In this document: one piece after another, positions 23,901 to 33,114 of the stretch
How the letters are laid out: every line of letters begins with the position of its first letter
Position numbering within the stretch: position 1 is the first letter of the stretch
Assembly: GCF_963924675.1 (NCBI RefSeq)
Contig: NC_089226.1
Location: forward strand, 58,069,690-58,133,689
Direction of reading: 5' to 3'
DNA length: 64,000 nt
From: Phocoena phocoena
Lineage: Eukaryota; Chordata; Mammalia; Artiodactyla; Phocoenidae
Made by a program: the position numbers and the translations under genes
Notes under the pieces: model-generated
Told to the model about the DNA's origin: nothing
What the model saw: the letters and a program-made list of their open reading frames with translations, nothing else
Databases searched by the model: none

Positions 23901-26900
23901 TTCAAATATTTAAGATATATTTGTTTTTTATAAAATTGTAATCATACTATATATAGTTTTGTATCTTGATTATTTCCACTTAATATTGTACTGTGAGCAT
24001 TTTTCTCTGTCCTTAAATATTGTTTAAAATATTCATTTTTAAACTGGCATAGTATCCCAACAGATTGCTTTATCAGTGTAATCATTTCCTAATCATGGTC
24101 CTTTTGGTTGCTGTGTATTTTTGCCATTATAATGTGGTGACAAATGTCTTTCCATAAAGAGGACATCATATTATAACATATTTCTCATTAAGTAAGGAAA
24201 TAAAAGTAATAGCATAATAATTTATCAAAGTACTTTGCTGCCATTCCTACCCTAAGCTCTCCCTGGTCAGTTAGAGAAGTAGTAGTAAATGTTTTCTCAA
24301 AAATCCCATACAGTCGTTTTTGGGTTTTCCTGTGTGAATGATGGTAATTTGTAGGTCCTGGGGTCAAGGAGTTTTAATGAGAAGTTATAAAGGTCTTGAC
24401 TTGAATTTTCATTCTCTCTACAGTGGTGATTGGAAAGTTTTCACAGGGAATGAGTTGGCAGCTTTGTTTGGGTGGTGGATGTTTGATTGCTGGAAGAAAA
24501 ATAAATCAAGAAATGCTGATGTGAAGAACATTTATATGTTAGCCACCACAGTCTCTTCCAAAATTTTGAAGGCAATTGCACTAAAAGAAGGATTTCACTT
24601 TGAAGTAAGAATAGATAATATCTCTGTGCTCCTTTTCTAAACCTATCTCTATAAATTAAAGCCATCTTCCCACCAAAACTGACTTTTATTGATTTCATTT
24701 CTAATTCCCGCTTTTTTTCTAATTCTGTTAACACTTTCTTAATCTTTTTGATTGTTTAGTAACCTTGAGCCAAATTCATCCTGTATGTGAGTTTCTGAAA
24801 CTAAGATAGGACGTTCTTTAAAAATTGCTTTAATGTTTACTATTCCATACAACAGTATCTGGCTTTCATACTGAGAAAATCTGGCTCCGAGTGACCTCAT
24901 CAATCACATAAACTCCACTCCAAAAAATTGTAGGTGTCATTGACTGCATGTTTAGGCTCTTCAAGTTCAGTCTTAAGAAACTTTAAATACTCTCCTAGAT
25001 TGCAAATTAAGACCCAGTGATTCTACATCCAAAAAACAAATAATGACTCTCTCTCAGCACAGATCATTAACCTTTGTGAGCCTCGGGCAGTTAAACTGAC
25101 CACTTTTATAGCTACTGGGACTGATGCCAATTAAGTTACTTTTCCTCTGCCAACTTTGCCAAATATCAGTGAAAAAGTCACCTCTGGGCATTTTTCTTGA
25201 GCCACAATCAAGCTACAGGTCTTAACACTAATTGGCTAACTAAAAGAAAATTGAACCTTCCTTAATGAAATAGAACTTCCAGTCTCTGGCTTTCTAAAGT
25301 ACAAATAGCAAAACAGAAGAAATTGAAAATTTATTCAAACCTAAAATTCTGAATTACTCTAATGTTAACCTTTTCCTTGTAGGAAGAAAAATGTATAATG
25401 AACACAAAAGAGAAAAAAGAACATGATTCTAAAGACCTACTTATAAATGTGCCTCCTTGTTTTTGTTGGGGATGGGGCGCTGCAGAGATTTTTGGCTTTT
25501 TTTTTTTCCCAGTGAGGAGGTAGAGAGGTGAATGAGAAATCTTAAATTAGTAATGGAGAGCTCCAGAGTCACTGTGTATTACATGCTTTCTATTGACTCT
25601 AAAAGAGTTCATGTCTTTAAAATGAACAGTAGCTCATCAGATGAAAAGTCCTCAAATCTAACTTCCAAAGAAGGACTTAGTCACTTTTTGATGGTTTTAT
25701 TTGGGCCATGCTGTTATGGTAAAAGTACACCTGGTTCAAGTATATGTTGTGATAATGTTAAAAGTGTATCATTAAAAAGCTTTAATTTAATGCCTTTGAT
25801 TTAATGCCTTTATTGCCTTAATGCCTAATTTAATGCCTTTGATTACTCAGATGGACTAAATTACAACCTTCATAGGCACTTTTATATTAGTGACTATAAT
25901 ACAGCTTAAAGGACAATTTCTAAGAAGCCGTGTAATTGAATCCTGGCTCGATCTCTTATATGCGGTGTAATCTTGGGCAAATTTACTGAACCTCTGAGCC
26001 TCTGTTTCAGCAACAGAGTTTTTGTGAGCATTAAAAAAGATAATAATGTAAAGCACCTGTTACAGTGCTTGATAAATAGCAGATGATCATAATAATGTGT
26101 GTATTTATGTTACTTTGTGACTATATGCATCACCACTTATTGGATTATATTTGGTGGATTACATCACCTATTTCTGTGCTCGATAAAATGATAGGTCATC
26201 AGTCACAACAGTGTGTGTATCCATGCCCTTTATGACTATATGTTTACCACTATATAAATCTTTGTGGTGAAGACCATAACAGAAGATCACTATGGAAGTG
26301 TTATGTGCATTTAGTGACAGGCGTTTCTCTAATATGTATTTTTATGAGAGAGTCACTTAACTAGAATAGCCTCCTCTGCATTTCAGGAAACGTTACCAGG
26401 TTTTAAATGGATTGGAAGTAGGATAAAAGACCTCCTGGAAAATGGGAAAGAAGTCCTTTTTGCATTTGAAGAGTCTATTGGTATGTAGTAAATATTAAAA
26501 TATTTGAAATTTGAATGAGAGCATTTTTTAAAATATAGTTAATTCTGTACAGAGGAGTTTTTGTCATCTGGTTTTGCATTTTGAGTTAAAAAGAAACCAC
26601 CGTGAACTCCGAAATGTGTAGATACATTTCTCGTCAGGAAAAAAAAAAAAAAAAAGACCTTAAAGGTCCCCTAAATACCTTCAGTATCGGTGGGTTTCAT
26701 TTATTACTAGGCTTTTAAATTCATTCGTCCTTCTGAAGAAATGTAAAACTATTGAAATTATATATAGGCTTATGTTTTCCTTCTTTTTAAAGATGTTTTT
26801 AATTCTTAGGTTTTCTGTGTGGAACTTCAGTTTTGGATAAGGATGGGGTGAGTGCAGCCGTTGTTGTTGCTGAGATGGCATCTTACCTGGAAACCATGAA

Positions 26901-29900
26901 TATAACATTGAAACAACAACTGATTAAGGTTTATGAAAAGTAAGTTCTACTATTAGGAATTTGGCATTCTAATTTTTTTATTTTTTTGGTGCTACTTTTA
27001 ACCTTCTAAATTTATTTCTGAGGAATAGTCATTCCTTTTTAAAAAGTACTAAAATTGTCTGCATTAAGGACTGCCACTTTCTACATAACACTGTAATAGG
27101 CTTATCTTTAATACATACTTTTCGAAAGAGTGAGTTGAAATCTGATTTTAACACTTTAAATCTCTGTGCAGATATGGTTATCATATTTCAAAAACTTCGT
27201 ATTTCTTGTGTTATGATCCAACTACCATCAAAAGTATATTTGAAAGGCTTCGCAATTTTGATTCTCCAAAAGAATACCCAAAGTTTTGTGGGACATTTGC
27301 TATATTGCATATACGAGATGTTACCACTGGATATGATAGCAGCCAGCCTAATAAGAAATCAGTAAGTACCTATTTTTTTTTAATTTTAAACAATTTGTAA
27401 TAATTCATACTACAGTAAAATAGTTGAAGGTCAAGCCTGTGAGTTTCTTAAAACTAGGGTCCATTGTTTTTCTCCAGAGCAGTTGTAAGTTCACCAACTG
27501 GCTCTGACTCCCATCCTGTCCTCATCACTCCCCCAAGTGTATGCTACCCTTGTGGGTGGGGAGCGGGAAGGAGAATGAGAGAGACAGAAAGAGAAAGGGA
27601 GGGAGGGGAAAGGTGTGATGATGCTAAATAATGTTGAAAATAAAGTCTAAAAGCCCATAATTTTATCATATGATATCACTTACATGTGGAATCTAAAAAA
27701 ATTATGCAAATGAGCATATTACAAAACAGAAGCAGACTCACAGACATAGAAAACAAACTTTTGGTTATGAAAGGGGAAGTGGGGGAGGGATTAATTAGGA
27801 GTCTGGAATTAAAATATATACACTACTATATATAAAATAGATCACCAAAAAGGACCTACTGTATAGCACAGGGAACTATACTCAATATCTTGTAATAACG
27901 TATAATGGAAAAGAATCTAATAAAAAAATTTTTAATTAAAATTTTAAAAAATTTTAATGTTTTACCTAATCATCTTAGCACCTAAAAATAAATAAATGCT
28001 TATAATTTCAAAGCTATTCATCTTTCTAGTTTTAACTTCCTTTTTCAACTTTATTCCCTATACCTCCAGCCAAATGGAATAACTTACAGTTTCTTACATA
28101 TATACATTAAAAATTTTTTTTCTATTTTTGCTCAGGCTTTTTCCTCAGTCTACCTTTTCTTCCTACTGCTGCATATCCACACTTTAGCCGTTTTAAGACT
28201 TCATGCAGATGTCACCTCCTCCACATACCCTCCAGGTCCCATAATCCGATATCGTCCTGAGGTTTCATTATATATTGTGCCTTCCTCTTGTCATTTATCA
28301 CTTTCTGTCTTATGTTATCATTGTCTTGTTCATGGCAGATCCATTTCTAATATAGCTTTATGCCTGTCAAAGCTCCTGCCTACATAGTGGGTGCTCAACT
28401 AATATTTAAAAGCCCTATAGATTGCTGATGATATTTATTTTGTTATTGTTATGATTGCAATTATTAGCCTAAATTTGTATTTATAATTTCTGATGTTGTC
28501 TCAAGCTTCTAGGCGCATAATATATTTTGGGAAATCTGCAAGCCTTTTATATAGAATACTACCCATATTCCCTTTGTGTATTTTCATCCAGTCAACAAAA
28601 ATTGGTTCTCAGTTGTCATTCTGTGTGCACATATGTGTGTATCTATTTTTCTGTCTTCGTAAACTATTGAAAAGAACCAAATTTTTTGCTTCTTTTTATT
28701 TCTCTAATGTTGCTGTGGTTAGAATAGTTCTTGGTGTGTTGCTTTTTTCCTCTTGAATCCCTTTAAAGTTTATATTTGTTATTCAAAGTGCTTTCCTATC
28801 TATTCTCCACTGATGCTTACAACAGTTTTGTAAGACTCATAGTGTAGATATTTGTTAATCCCCTAAGGTCACACACAGTGACTGTCAAAGACTTCCTGAG
28901 TTCTTTCTTCTCCAACTTCAGATTGGCATTAACTGTGTGTTCAACAGGCATTTATTAAAACCCTTCTTTGCTACAGGCACAGGCACACTGGCAATACAGT
29001 AATGACAAAGACACTGTTTCTACACTCAGGAGTCTAGTGGGGAAATGGTCAAGTAAACAGTGGTTACTTTACAAAATGATAAGGGCTACTGGGGGTACAT
29101 AAGGGTGCCATGGAAGAGCATAGGAAAGACCCTTACTCAGATTTGAGGGGCTTACAGAAGGCTTTGCAGAGGACTTCTGTGAGCTGAGTCCTAGAGTCTG
29201 GGTAGGAGTTATCCAGATGTGGGAGGAACAGAGGATGTTTCAGGCAAAGGGAGCGGCAAGTGCTATGTCTGGAGGTGAGAAGGCATGTTTTCTTTCAAAG
29301 AACCACAAGGAATTCTCTACAGCTGTAGTGTGGAGTGCAAAGAAGAATGGCCTGTGCAGTGAGTGGGTTAGAGAGGGGCAGACTTCCAGGCAGGGAGATC
29401 AGTTAGTACGCTGTTTCAGTAATCCAGATGAGAGATGATGGGAGCCTGAATGGTAGTAGTAGTGATGGAGAGAGCCAGACAAAATTGAGTTAAATAAAGG
29501 ATAGAATCGACAGGACTTGCTAGTTGATGGTCTGTGAGTGGAAAAGAGGGAAGGAAGGTCTCTGTCTTAAGCAACTAGTAGTACCACTGACTGAGAGAGG
29601 GATCTCACGGAGAAGACCAGGCTCGCTAGAGGGAAGGCACCACTGTCAACCCTTCTGCCCTAGTACAACCGCCATGGGTCCCTTGAGATACCTTAACAGA
29701 CTGATTTGTGATCCAAGAAGAGTACCAGTGTTAATCCATATATTTAATGTCAGTAAAGCTTCACTTCTTTTTTTGCGGTACACGGGCCTCTCACTGTTGT
29801 GGCCTCTCCCATTATGGAGCACAGGCTCCGGACGCACAGGCTCAGCGGCCATGGCTCACAGGCCCAGCCGCTTCGCGGCATGTGGGATCTTCCCTGACCG

Positions 29901-32900
29901 GGGCACGAACCCGTGTCCCCTGCATCGGCAGGTGGACTCGCAACCACTGCGCCACCAGGGAAACCCCAATAAAGCTTCATTTCATGTATTAACTTTTAGG
30001 TAAAAAAAAATAGATATATATTTTGCACCCCAGTGGGTTATTTTGCCTGTCCTCTAGGATATGTGCACTCTGCTTTGGAGACTACTGATAAACTATCTGT
30101 GAAAGTGCTTTGAAATTCTAAAGCACTTTGCAAACGTAGAGGCAGTTTGGACTTTCGTACAAATAGACCTGGCTTAAAACTTCTTGCTCTGCCACTTAGC
30201 TGATTACCTTGAACAGGTCGTTTATTCTCTTTGAGCCTTGTCTGTAAATTGGCAGTAATATTTACTTTGCAGGATTATTGTTGAGGCCTGGAGATCATGT
30301 ATGTAAGGTATATAATCCAGTGCCTGTACAATTATAAATGTTTAGTAAATGGTACAGCTGTGAATTATTATGCATGTAATCTTTTGTATTTTACAATTCT
30401 TTTAAAAATATTTTAAATTTTTTAATTGCAGCTAAAAAAACACATAAAATTTACCATCTTAACCTTTTTTTAAATTTTTAAATTTTTTTAAATTTTTGGC
30501 TGTGTTGGGTCTTCGTTTCTGTGCGTGGGCTTTCTCTAGTTGCGGCGAGCGGGGGCCACTCTTCATCACGGTGCATAGGCCTCTTACTGTCGCGGCCTCT
30601 CTTGTTGCGGAGCACAAGCTCCAGACGTGCAGGCTCAGTAGTTGTGGCTCACGGGCCTAGTTGCTCTGCGGCATGTGGGATCTTCCCAGAGCAGGGCTCG
30701 AACCCGTGTCCCCTGCATTGGCAGGCAGATTCTCAACCACTGCGCCACCAGGGAAGCCCCATCTTAACCATTTTTAAGAGTACAGTTCAGTAGTGTTAAC
30801 CATATTCACATTGTTGTGCAACCGATCTCCAGAACTTTTTCATCTTGCTAAACTGAAACTCTATACCCATTAAACAAGTCTCCATTTCCCCCTCCTGCTA
30901 GCCCTTGGCAACCACGCTCCTACTTTCTCTTTCTATGAATTTTGCTACTTTACACACCTCATATAAGTGGAATGTACTTTACAACTCTTGAAAACAAGAA
31001 AGGTACCAAGTGTAATTGAGCTGTTGTTGCATTTGTGCATAGGTGCTGCCTGTGAGTAAAAACAGCCAAATGATTACGTTTTCTTTTCAAAATGGCTGTG
31101 TTGCTACTCTTCGGACAAGTGGGACAGAACCAAAGATAAAGTATTATGCAGAGATGTGTGCGTCACCTGACCAGAGGTGAGAATTGACTTTTTAAATATT
31201 ATATATATATAAAAGCTTTATTGAGGTGTAATTTACATTCAGCCATTTAAAGTATACAACAGTGTTTCTTAATATATTCAGAGTTGTGGAAACATCACTA
31301 TAATCAAGTTTAGAACATTTTCATCACCTCAGAAAGAAACCCCATACCCGTTCGCAGTCACTCTCCACTTCCCTCCTTCCCAGCCCTAGGCAACCACCGA
31401 TCTACTATTTGTCATTACAGGTTTGCTTCTTCTGGACATTTCATATAAATGGAATCATGCAATATGTGGTCCTTAGTGACTGGCATCTTTACTTAGCATA
31501 ATGTTTTCAAGGTTCATCCATGTTAGCATGAATCAGTACTTTATTCCGTTTTTAAAAAATTTGTTATCATGGCTCAATGATATTCCACTGTATGGATATA
31601 CCATATTTTTTTATCCGTTTATCAGAGGATGGACATTTGGGTTATTTCCACATTTTGGCTATTATGAATAATGGTGCTCTAAATGTTTGTGTTCAAGTTT
31701 TTATGTGGACGTATATTTTCATTTCACTTAGGTATATATCATATATATATATAAGGAGTAGAATTGATGGGTCATATGGTAGTTCTATGTTTAGCTTTTT
31801 GAGGAACTGCCAGACTGTTTTCCAAAGAGGCTGCATTATTTGGGAACTGAGTTTTAATTTTTTAGTGAATTTATATTCTTGGGAAGGCTCTCTGAGCTTT
31901 AACTCTTTTTTTTTTTTTTTTTGCGGTATGCGGTCCTCTCACTGTTGTGGCCTCTCCCGTTGTGGAGCGCAGGCTCCGGACGCGCAGGCTCAGTGGCCAT
32001 GGCTCACAGGCCCAGCCGCTTCGCGGCATGTGGGATCTTCCCAGACTGGGGCACGAACCCACGTCCCCTGAATCGGCAGGCGGACTCTCAACCACTGCGC
32101 CACCAGGGAAGCCCTGAGCTTTAACTCTTGATGAACATAAAGAATTGATCAACAAGTAGTTTGTTTATTGCCAAATTCTTATTTTCTACATGTAACATGA
32201 TTTGACTTAATCTGGCCAATTAATATCCTTTTAGGAGTATAAATTGTGACTAAATTAACTTGACTTTAATAATATATTCAGAGGGTATTTAAACTTTTTA
32301 AACTTTCATAAGTAGTATCTCCTACAAGGGTGTATTGATCAATATGTATTTGGGAAGGAGATTTTTTTTGGAATTGCCTTCAGAGCCCAAGTTACATTAT
32401 TTACTGTTTCCCTAATCTTTGTGTTTAGGAGCAGATTTTATTTCCTTTGGGGGAAAAAAATGACCTCCTGAAGTCATTCAGAGCAGAGTGTGAAGTAAAA
32501 CATATTGAATAATGCTATCTTTGGTTAAGAATGAAGGTTGATTATTAAAGTAAAAAAAATTGATTTGTTGTGTAGCTTGTAAAATGACTGTGAAGGCAGT
32601 TTTAAAGAGGCATTCCTAGAAATGTTTTGGGCAGTGGCACCTCTTCAGGTGATAACTTTGAAGGGAATACTTGCTATTTTATAAACATCTCATTTTTTTA
32701 GTCACATCTCAGGAAGCCATTTTATCTTAATACCTGATATTGGTGTTCTAAGCCATTAAATTATCTGATTCAGGAGAAATCTTTAGATATACTATAACTC
32801 ATCCATGTTTCATGTACCAAGGAACTCCTTTTAATGCAGTTCAATTTCAGTTTGTGATAATGGTGTTTTCTGTGTGTGTGATTCCCCTCTTCCCACCTTT

Positions 32901-33114
32901 GGTCTCGATTTGTTTTGTTTTGTTTTAACTGAGGGAATTTCTCTTTCATTTACCAGTTGTTTTAAGGCTATGAAAATAAAGAACTTCAAAACTCTTAACC
33001 TTTTTCCTCAGTGACACTGCCTTACTAGAAGAGGAATTGAAGAAACTCATTGAAGCTTTGATTGAGAATTTTCTTGAGCCCAGGAAAAATGGACTGACCT
33101 GGCGTTCTGTGTAG
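8793..33114 (+). CDS. PGM2L1: PGM2L1, glucose-1,6-bisphosphate synthase (13 coding exons, 5' exon outside window)
   Basis: The joined coding exons are 8793-8960, 11181-11287, 12004-12088, 15498-15581, 21835-22028, 22882-23071, 23620-23717, 24424-24604, 26387-26480, 26810-26939, 27172-27361, 31043-31176 and 33012-33114. They total 1758 nt, giving 585 residues plus stop, and every border is GT-AG with matching phases. With a 37-residue first exon upstream the protein would be 622 residues, the length I recall for human PGM2L1. Family motifs in order: TASHN with phospho-acceptor Ser175, SFHGVG at 264-269, the metal loop DPDADR (Asp332, 334, 336), EESIG at 434-438 and the phosphate-binding loop RTSGTEPK at 568-575. 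In this alpha-D-phosphohexomutase family, PGM2L1 uses 1,3-bisphosphoglycerate to make glucose-1,6-bisphosphate, the cofactor that primes phosphoglucomutases; it is cytosolic and strongest in brain. It is assigned over its paralogue PGM2 because the sequence agrees with remembered PGM2L1 almost throughout and because P4HA3 is next door. No frameshift or premature stop was seen. Confidence 0.97.
8961..11180 (+). other. PGM2L1 intron 2
   Basis: This is AT-rich intron sequence. Apart from a 26-T run at 10849-10874 and a weak L2/MIR-like stretch around 10190-10300, I recognise nothing in it. Confidence 0.85.
11181..11287 (+). CDS. PGM2L1: PGM2L1 exon 3 (residues 94-129)
   Basis: It encodes [18 protein letters not shown] and then [18 protein letters not shown]; the YDTRG segment is a family hallmark of domain 1. 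The last Arg codon is split (AG|G) across the intron. The acceptor is tgcttcag and the donor gtacag. Confidence 0.97.
11288..12003 (+). other. PGM2L1 intron 3
   Basis: A 716-bp intron in which I see no recognisable repeat or gene. Confidence 0.9.
12004..12088 (+). CDS. PGM2L1: PGM2L1 exon 4 (residues 129-157)
   Basis: It encodes [19 protein letters not shown] and then SRYVPTPFV. It starts by completing the Arg129 codon and ends in phase 0 before a gtaagt donor. Confidence 0.97.
12416..12440. repeat. (GT)n microsatellite
   Basis: A short GT run with one interruption (tgtctgtg), visible in the sequence inside the old L1 relic. Confidence 0.9.
12905..13451 (-). pseudogene. Tigger transposase C-terminal remnant
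   Basis: The minus-strand frame from 13451 starts [18 protein letters not shown], an acidic region. A frameshift near 13240 is needed to continue into [13 protein letters not shown], and the SINE at 13077-13206 then splits the codons before [15 protein letters not shown]. The catalytic DDE core is not seen. The assignment rests on remembered similarity of the tail to Tigger proteins. Confidence 0.6.
13077..13206 (-). repeat. Short CHR-related tRNA SINE inside the Tigger relic
   Basis: Reverse complement of 'gggaattccctgacggtcc' plus a tRNA-like head, with a tail facing left. It is flanked by a 10-bp duplication, ttgtactttc, at 13067-13076 and 13207-13216. It interrupts the Tigger coding remnant. 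Confidence 0.9.
14600..15010 (+). repeat. Unnamed old interspersed repeat
   Basis: The segment 'aaagactctgacc.ggcttgggtt' through 'gggtcacgtgtccaccc' resembles a common mammalian repeat whose name I cannot fix. A related piece lies at 19870-20230. The rest of intron 4 (15011-15497) shows nothing recognisable. Confidence 0.4.
15498..15581 (+). CDS. PGM2L1: PGM2L1 exon 5 (catalytic serine, residues 158-185)
   Basis: It encodes [12 protein letters not shown] and then [21 protein letters not shown] carries the serine (Ser175 by my numbering) that is phosphorylated in the catalytic cycle, so this 28-codon exon holds the active-site loop. The acceptor is ttttttcag and the donor gtaaac, both phase 0. 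Confidence 0.98.
16650..17695 (+). repeat. L2 (LINE-2) 3' region
   Basis: It follows the L2 3' consensus as I know it: 'actcctgaatccagctgcc', 'gttcctcccccagtctta', then 'cagatgatcttttaaaa', 'gaccttccctggccacctta', 'cttatcactatctg', and the end 'cacatagtagaccctcaaa'. The open frames here (16882-17343, 17199-17591) are therefore not genes. It is old and diverged. Confidence 0.8.
18190..18656 (+). repeat. MIR SINE relic, split by a CHR SINE
   Basis: The left part 'aatagcagttaagagaatta' and the right part 'ctgccactcagaagctttgt' through 'ttctccatctacaaactgag' form a MIR. The CHR SINE at 18231-18436 sits inside it. Confidence 0.75.
18231..18436 (+). repeat. CHR-type SINE, short form
   Basis: Forward copy of the short subfamily: head 'gcttccctgatggcgcagtg', body containing 'gagcggctgggcctgtgagc', and a pure A tail. 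It has an exact 19-bp target duplication, aagagaattatggggtggg, at 18212-18230 and 18437-18455, so the insertion is young. Confidence 0.97.
18668..18880 (+). repeat. hAT-type non-autonomous DNA transposon relic (family uncertain)
   Basis: It begins 'gctgcactgtccaagctgac' and has inner pieces 'gaattgagatgtgctgtaag' and 'tgtggctcacattatatttc' typical of a MER-class MITE with a deletion in the middle. Confidence 0.5.
19489..19774 (-). repeat. CHR-type SINE, long form
   Basis: Reverse-complement copy with a T/A-rich tail at the left and the head at the right ('caccagggaagcccc'). It is flanked by cccttcagtaacatttta copies at 19471-19488 and about 19775-19792. Its body is intermediate between the long and short subfamilies ('tcgcggcctctcttgttgcg'). 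Confidence 0.95.
19870..20230 (+). repeat. Unnamed old interspersed repeat
   Basis: 'ctgcaggttcagaaaaccca' followed by 'ggaatttatttttctcacgt' resembles a mammalian repeat seen as pieces elsewhere. The open frame of 155 codons here (19845-20312) resembles no protein I know and is judged a chance frame. Confidence 0.4.
21442..21737 (-). repeat. CHR-type SINE, long form, next to PGM2L1 exon 6
   Basis: Reverse-complement copy with a 15-bp target duplication, ggtatgcttcttttt, at 21427-21441 and 21738-21752. It ends 97 bp upstream of the exon 6 acceptor. Confidence 0.96.
21835..22028 (+). CDS. PGM2L1: PGM2L1 exon 6 (residues 186-250)
   Basis: It encodes [18 protein letters not shown] through KKICFYR. 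The acceptor (catctag) lies 97 bp downstream of an antisense SINE that ends at 21737. The exon ends with a split Arg codon (AG|G). Confidence 0.97.
22144..22621 (+). repeat. 5'-truncated old L1 3' end (PGM2L1 intron 6)
   Basis: L1 3' sequence: 'aactgatgaatggataaata', 'gaaatattattcagcagtga', ending 'caataaagctgttaaaa'. It is flanked by imperfect 17-bp duplications (aaaattatcgctaaata / aaaattatagctgaata, two mismatches). It fills over half of intron 6 (22029-22881). Confidence 0.85.
22882..23071 (+). CDS. PGM2L1: PGM2L1 exon 7 (residues 250-313)
   Basis: It encodes [19 protein letters not shown] through NPEEGESVL. The SFHGVG motif is a conserved loop of the family. It ends in phase 0 before a gtatat donor. 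Confidence 0.97.
23282..23499 (+). repeat. 5'-truncated L1 3' end (PGM2L1 intron 7)
   Basis: 'tgtatagcacaggggactat' through 'gtaaatcaactatacttcag' is an artiodactyl-type L1 3' UTR. The target duplication aatttagccaaacta is exact at 23267-23281 and 23500-23514. The element ends 120 bp before exon 8. Confidence 0.93.
23620..23717 (+). CDS. PGM2L1: PGM2L1 exon 8 (metal-binding loop, residues 314-346)
   Basis: It encodes [20 protein letters not shown] and then [12 protein letters not shown]. The DPDADR loop supplies the three Asp ligands of the active-site magnesium. The last codon (Asn) is split AA|T. Confidence 0.98.
23810..24170 (-). repeat. L1M-type 3' end relic (PGM2L1 intron 8)
   Basis: It resembles the antisense of old L1ME-type ends ('ccagagataaccacctaggt', 'tcatactatatatagttttg', 'cttaatattgtactgtgagc'). 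It is diverged and its borders are loose. The rest of intron 8 is unrecognised. Confidence 0.55.
24424..24604 (+). CDS. PGM2L1: PGM2L1 exon 9 (residues 346-406)
   Basis: It encodes [20 protein letters not shown] through ALKEGFHFE and contains the conserved [12 protein letters not shown] sugar-recognition region. It ends in phase 0, donor gtaaga. Confidence 0.97.
25785..25852. repeat. Short tandem repeat with 'taatgccttt' unit
   Basis: Four to five imperfect copies of 'taatgcctttgattt'-like units are directly visible. Confidence 0.85.
25900..26095 (+). repeat. MIR SINE relic
   Basis: 'cttgggcaaatttactgaac' then 'ctctgagcctctgtttcagc' and 'gtgcttgataaatagcagat' follow the MIR 3' half. Confidence 0.7.
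26387..26480 (+). CDS. PGM2L1: PGM2L1 exon 10 (residues 407-438)
   Basis: It encodes [20 protein letters not shown] and then [12 protein letters not shown]. The EESIG loop binds substrate in phosphohexomutases. The Gly438 codon is split G|GT. Confidence 0.97.
26639..26655. repeat. Poly(A) run in PGM2L1 intron 10
   Basis: A simple run of A. The rest of introns 10 (26481-26809) and 11 (26940-27171) shows nothing recognisable. Confidence 0.9.
26810..26939 (+). CDS. PGM2L1: PGM2L1 exon 11 (residues 438-481)
   Basis: It encodes [20 protein letters not shown] through [10 protein letters not shown], the end of domain 3. The last Lys codon is split AA|A, and the donor is gtaagt. Confidence 0.97.
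27172..27361 (+). CDS. PGM2L1: PGM2L1 exon 12 (residues 481-544)
   Basis: It encodes [20 protein letters not shown] through DSSQPNKKS, which leads into domain 4. The acceptor is tctctgtgcag and the donor gtaagt. Confidence 0.97.
27660..27930 (+). repeat. L1 3' UTR fragment
   Basis: 'gatatcacttacatgtggaa' and 'gtatagcacagggaactata' through 'aatggaaaagaatctaataa' match the 3' end of artiodactyl-type L1. The tail is A/T-rich and no clean target duplication was found. Confidence 0.85.
28040..28420 (+). repeat. L2 3' region relic
   Basis: 'tcatgcagatgtcacctcct' followed by 'gcctacatagtgggtgctca' follows the L2 3' end pattern. It is diverged. Confidence 0.6.
28780..28935 (-). repeat. MIR-like relic
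   Basis: 'cctaaggtcacacacagtga' resembles the antisense MIR core. It is weak. Confidence 0.4.
28945..29480 (-). repeat. L2 relic
   Basis: It reads 'caggcatttattaaaaccct', 'tacaggcacaggcacactgg', and further on 'atgtttcaggcaaagggagc', the reverse of the L2 3' pattern. The ORF at 29217-29438 lies within it and is not a gene. Confidence 0.65.
29768..29966 (-). repeat. CHR-type SINE, short form
   Basis: Reverse-complement short subfamily ('gcggtacacgggcctctcac'). Flanks are near-duplicates: taaagcttcacttc on the left, taaagcttcatttc on the right (one mismatch). Confidence 0.94.
30130..30370 (+). repeat. MIR SINE relic
   Basis: It follows the MIR pattern from 'gacctggcttaaaacttctt' to 'ataaatgtttagtaaatggt' along most of its length. 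Confidence 0.72.
30420..30975 (-). repeat. Old L1M 3' end, split by a CHR SINE
   Basis: 'cacataaaatttaccatctt' at the left and 'gagtacagttcagtagtgtt' through 'tatacccattaaacaagtct' at the right form a well-known antisense old L1 end, interrupted by the SINE at 30465-30758. Confidence 0.78.
30465..30758 (-). repeat. CHR-type SINE, long/intermediate form
   Basis: Reverse-complement copy with flanking ccatcttaacc at 30454-30464 and again right after the head (about 30759). Its body resembles the copy at 19489. Confidence 0.94.
31043..31176 (+). CDS. PGM2L1: PGM2L1 exon 13 (phosphate-binding loop, residues 545-589)
   Basis: It encodes [18 protein letters not shown] through MCASPDQS and contains [14 protein letters not shown], the C-terminal phosphate-binding loop. 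The Ser589 codon is split AG|T, and the donor is gtgaga. Confidence 0.97.
31195..31860 (-). repeat. Old L1M-type 3' end
   Basis: 'gctttattgaggtgtaattt', 'taaatggaatcatgcaatat', 'aaggttcatccatgttagca' and 'gaattgatgggtcatatggt' are hallmark antisense L1M text. The ORF at 31577-32071 is this plus SINE and not a gene. Confidence 0.8.
31908..32114 (-). repeat. CHR-type SINE, short form
   Basis: Reverse-complement short subfamily with an exact 15-bp duplication, tgagctttaactctt, at 31893-31907 and 32115-32129. Confidence 0.96.
33012..33114 (+). CDS. PGM2L1: PGM2L1 exon 14, terminal coding part (residues 589-622, stop)
   Basis: It encodes [20 protein letters not shown] and then [13 protein letters not shown] followed by TAG at 33112-33114. 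The exon continues into the 3' UTR. Confidence 0.97.

Larger units (their letters stand above)
24605..26386 (+). other. PGM2L1 intron 9
   Basis: It contains a short degenerate tandem of 'taatgccttt' units (25785-25852), a MIR (25900-26095) and a weak duplication (see findings). I recognise nothing in 24605-25780. Confidence 0.8.
27362..31042 (+). other. PGM2L1 intron 12
   Basis: A 3.7-kb intron occupied by an L1 end, two L2 pieces, MIRs, two CHR SINEs and an old L1 end. 28440-28780 and 29480-29760 are unrecognised. Confidence 0.85.
31177..33011 (+). other. PGM2L1 intron 13
   Basis: It contains an antisense old L1 end (31195-31860) and a young SINE (31908-32114). 32130-33011 shows nothing recognisable apart from the exon 14 acceptor. 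Confidence 0.85.

Noticed and set aside
8793..33114. Assignment of the gene to PGM2 instead of PGM2L1
   Set aside because: The exon translations follow the remembered PGM2L1 sequence closely, total length fits 622 residues, and the P4HA3 neighbour is the PGM2L1 locus.
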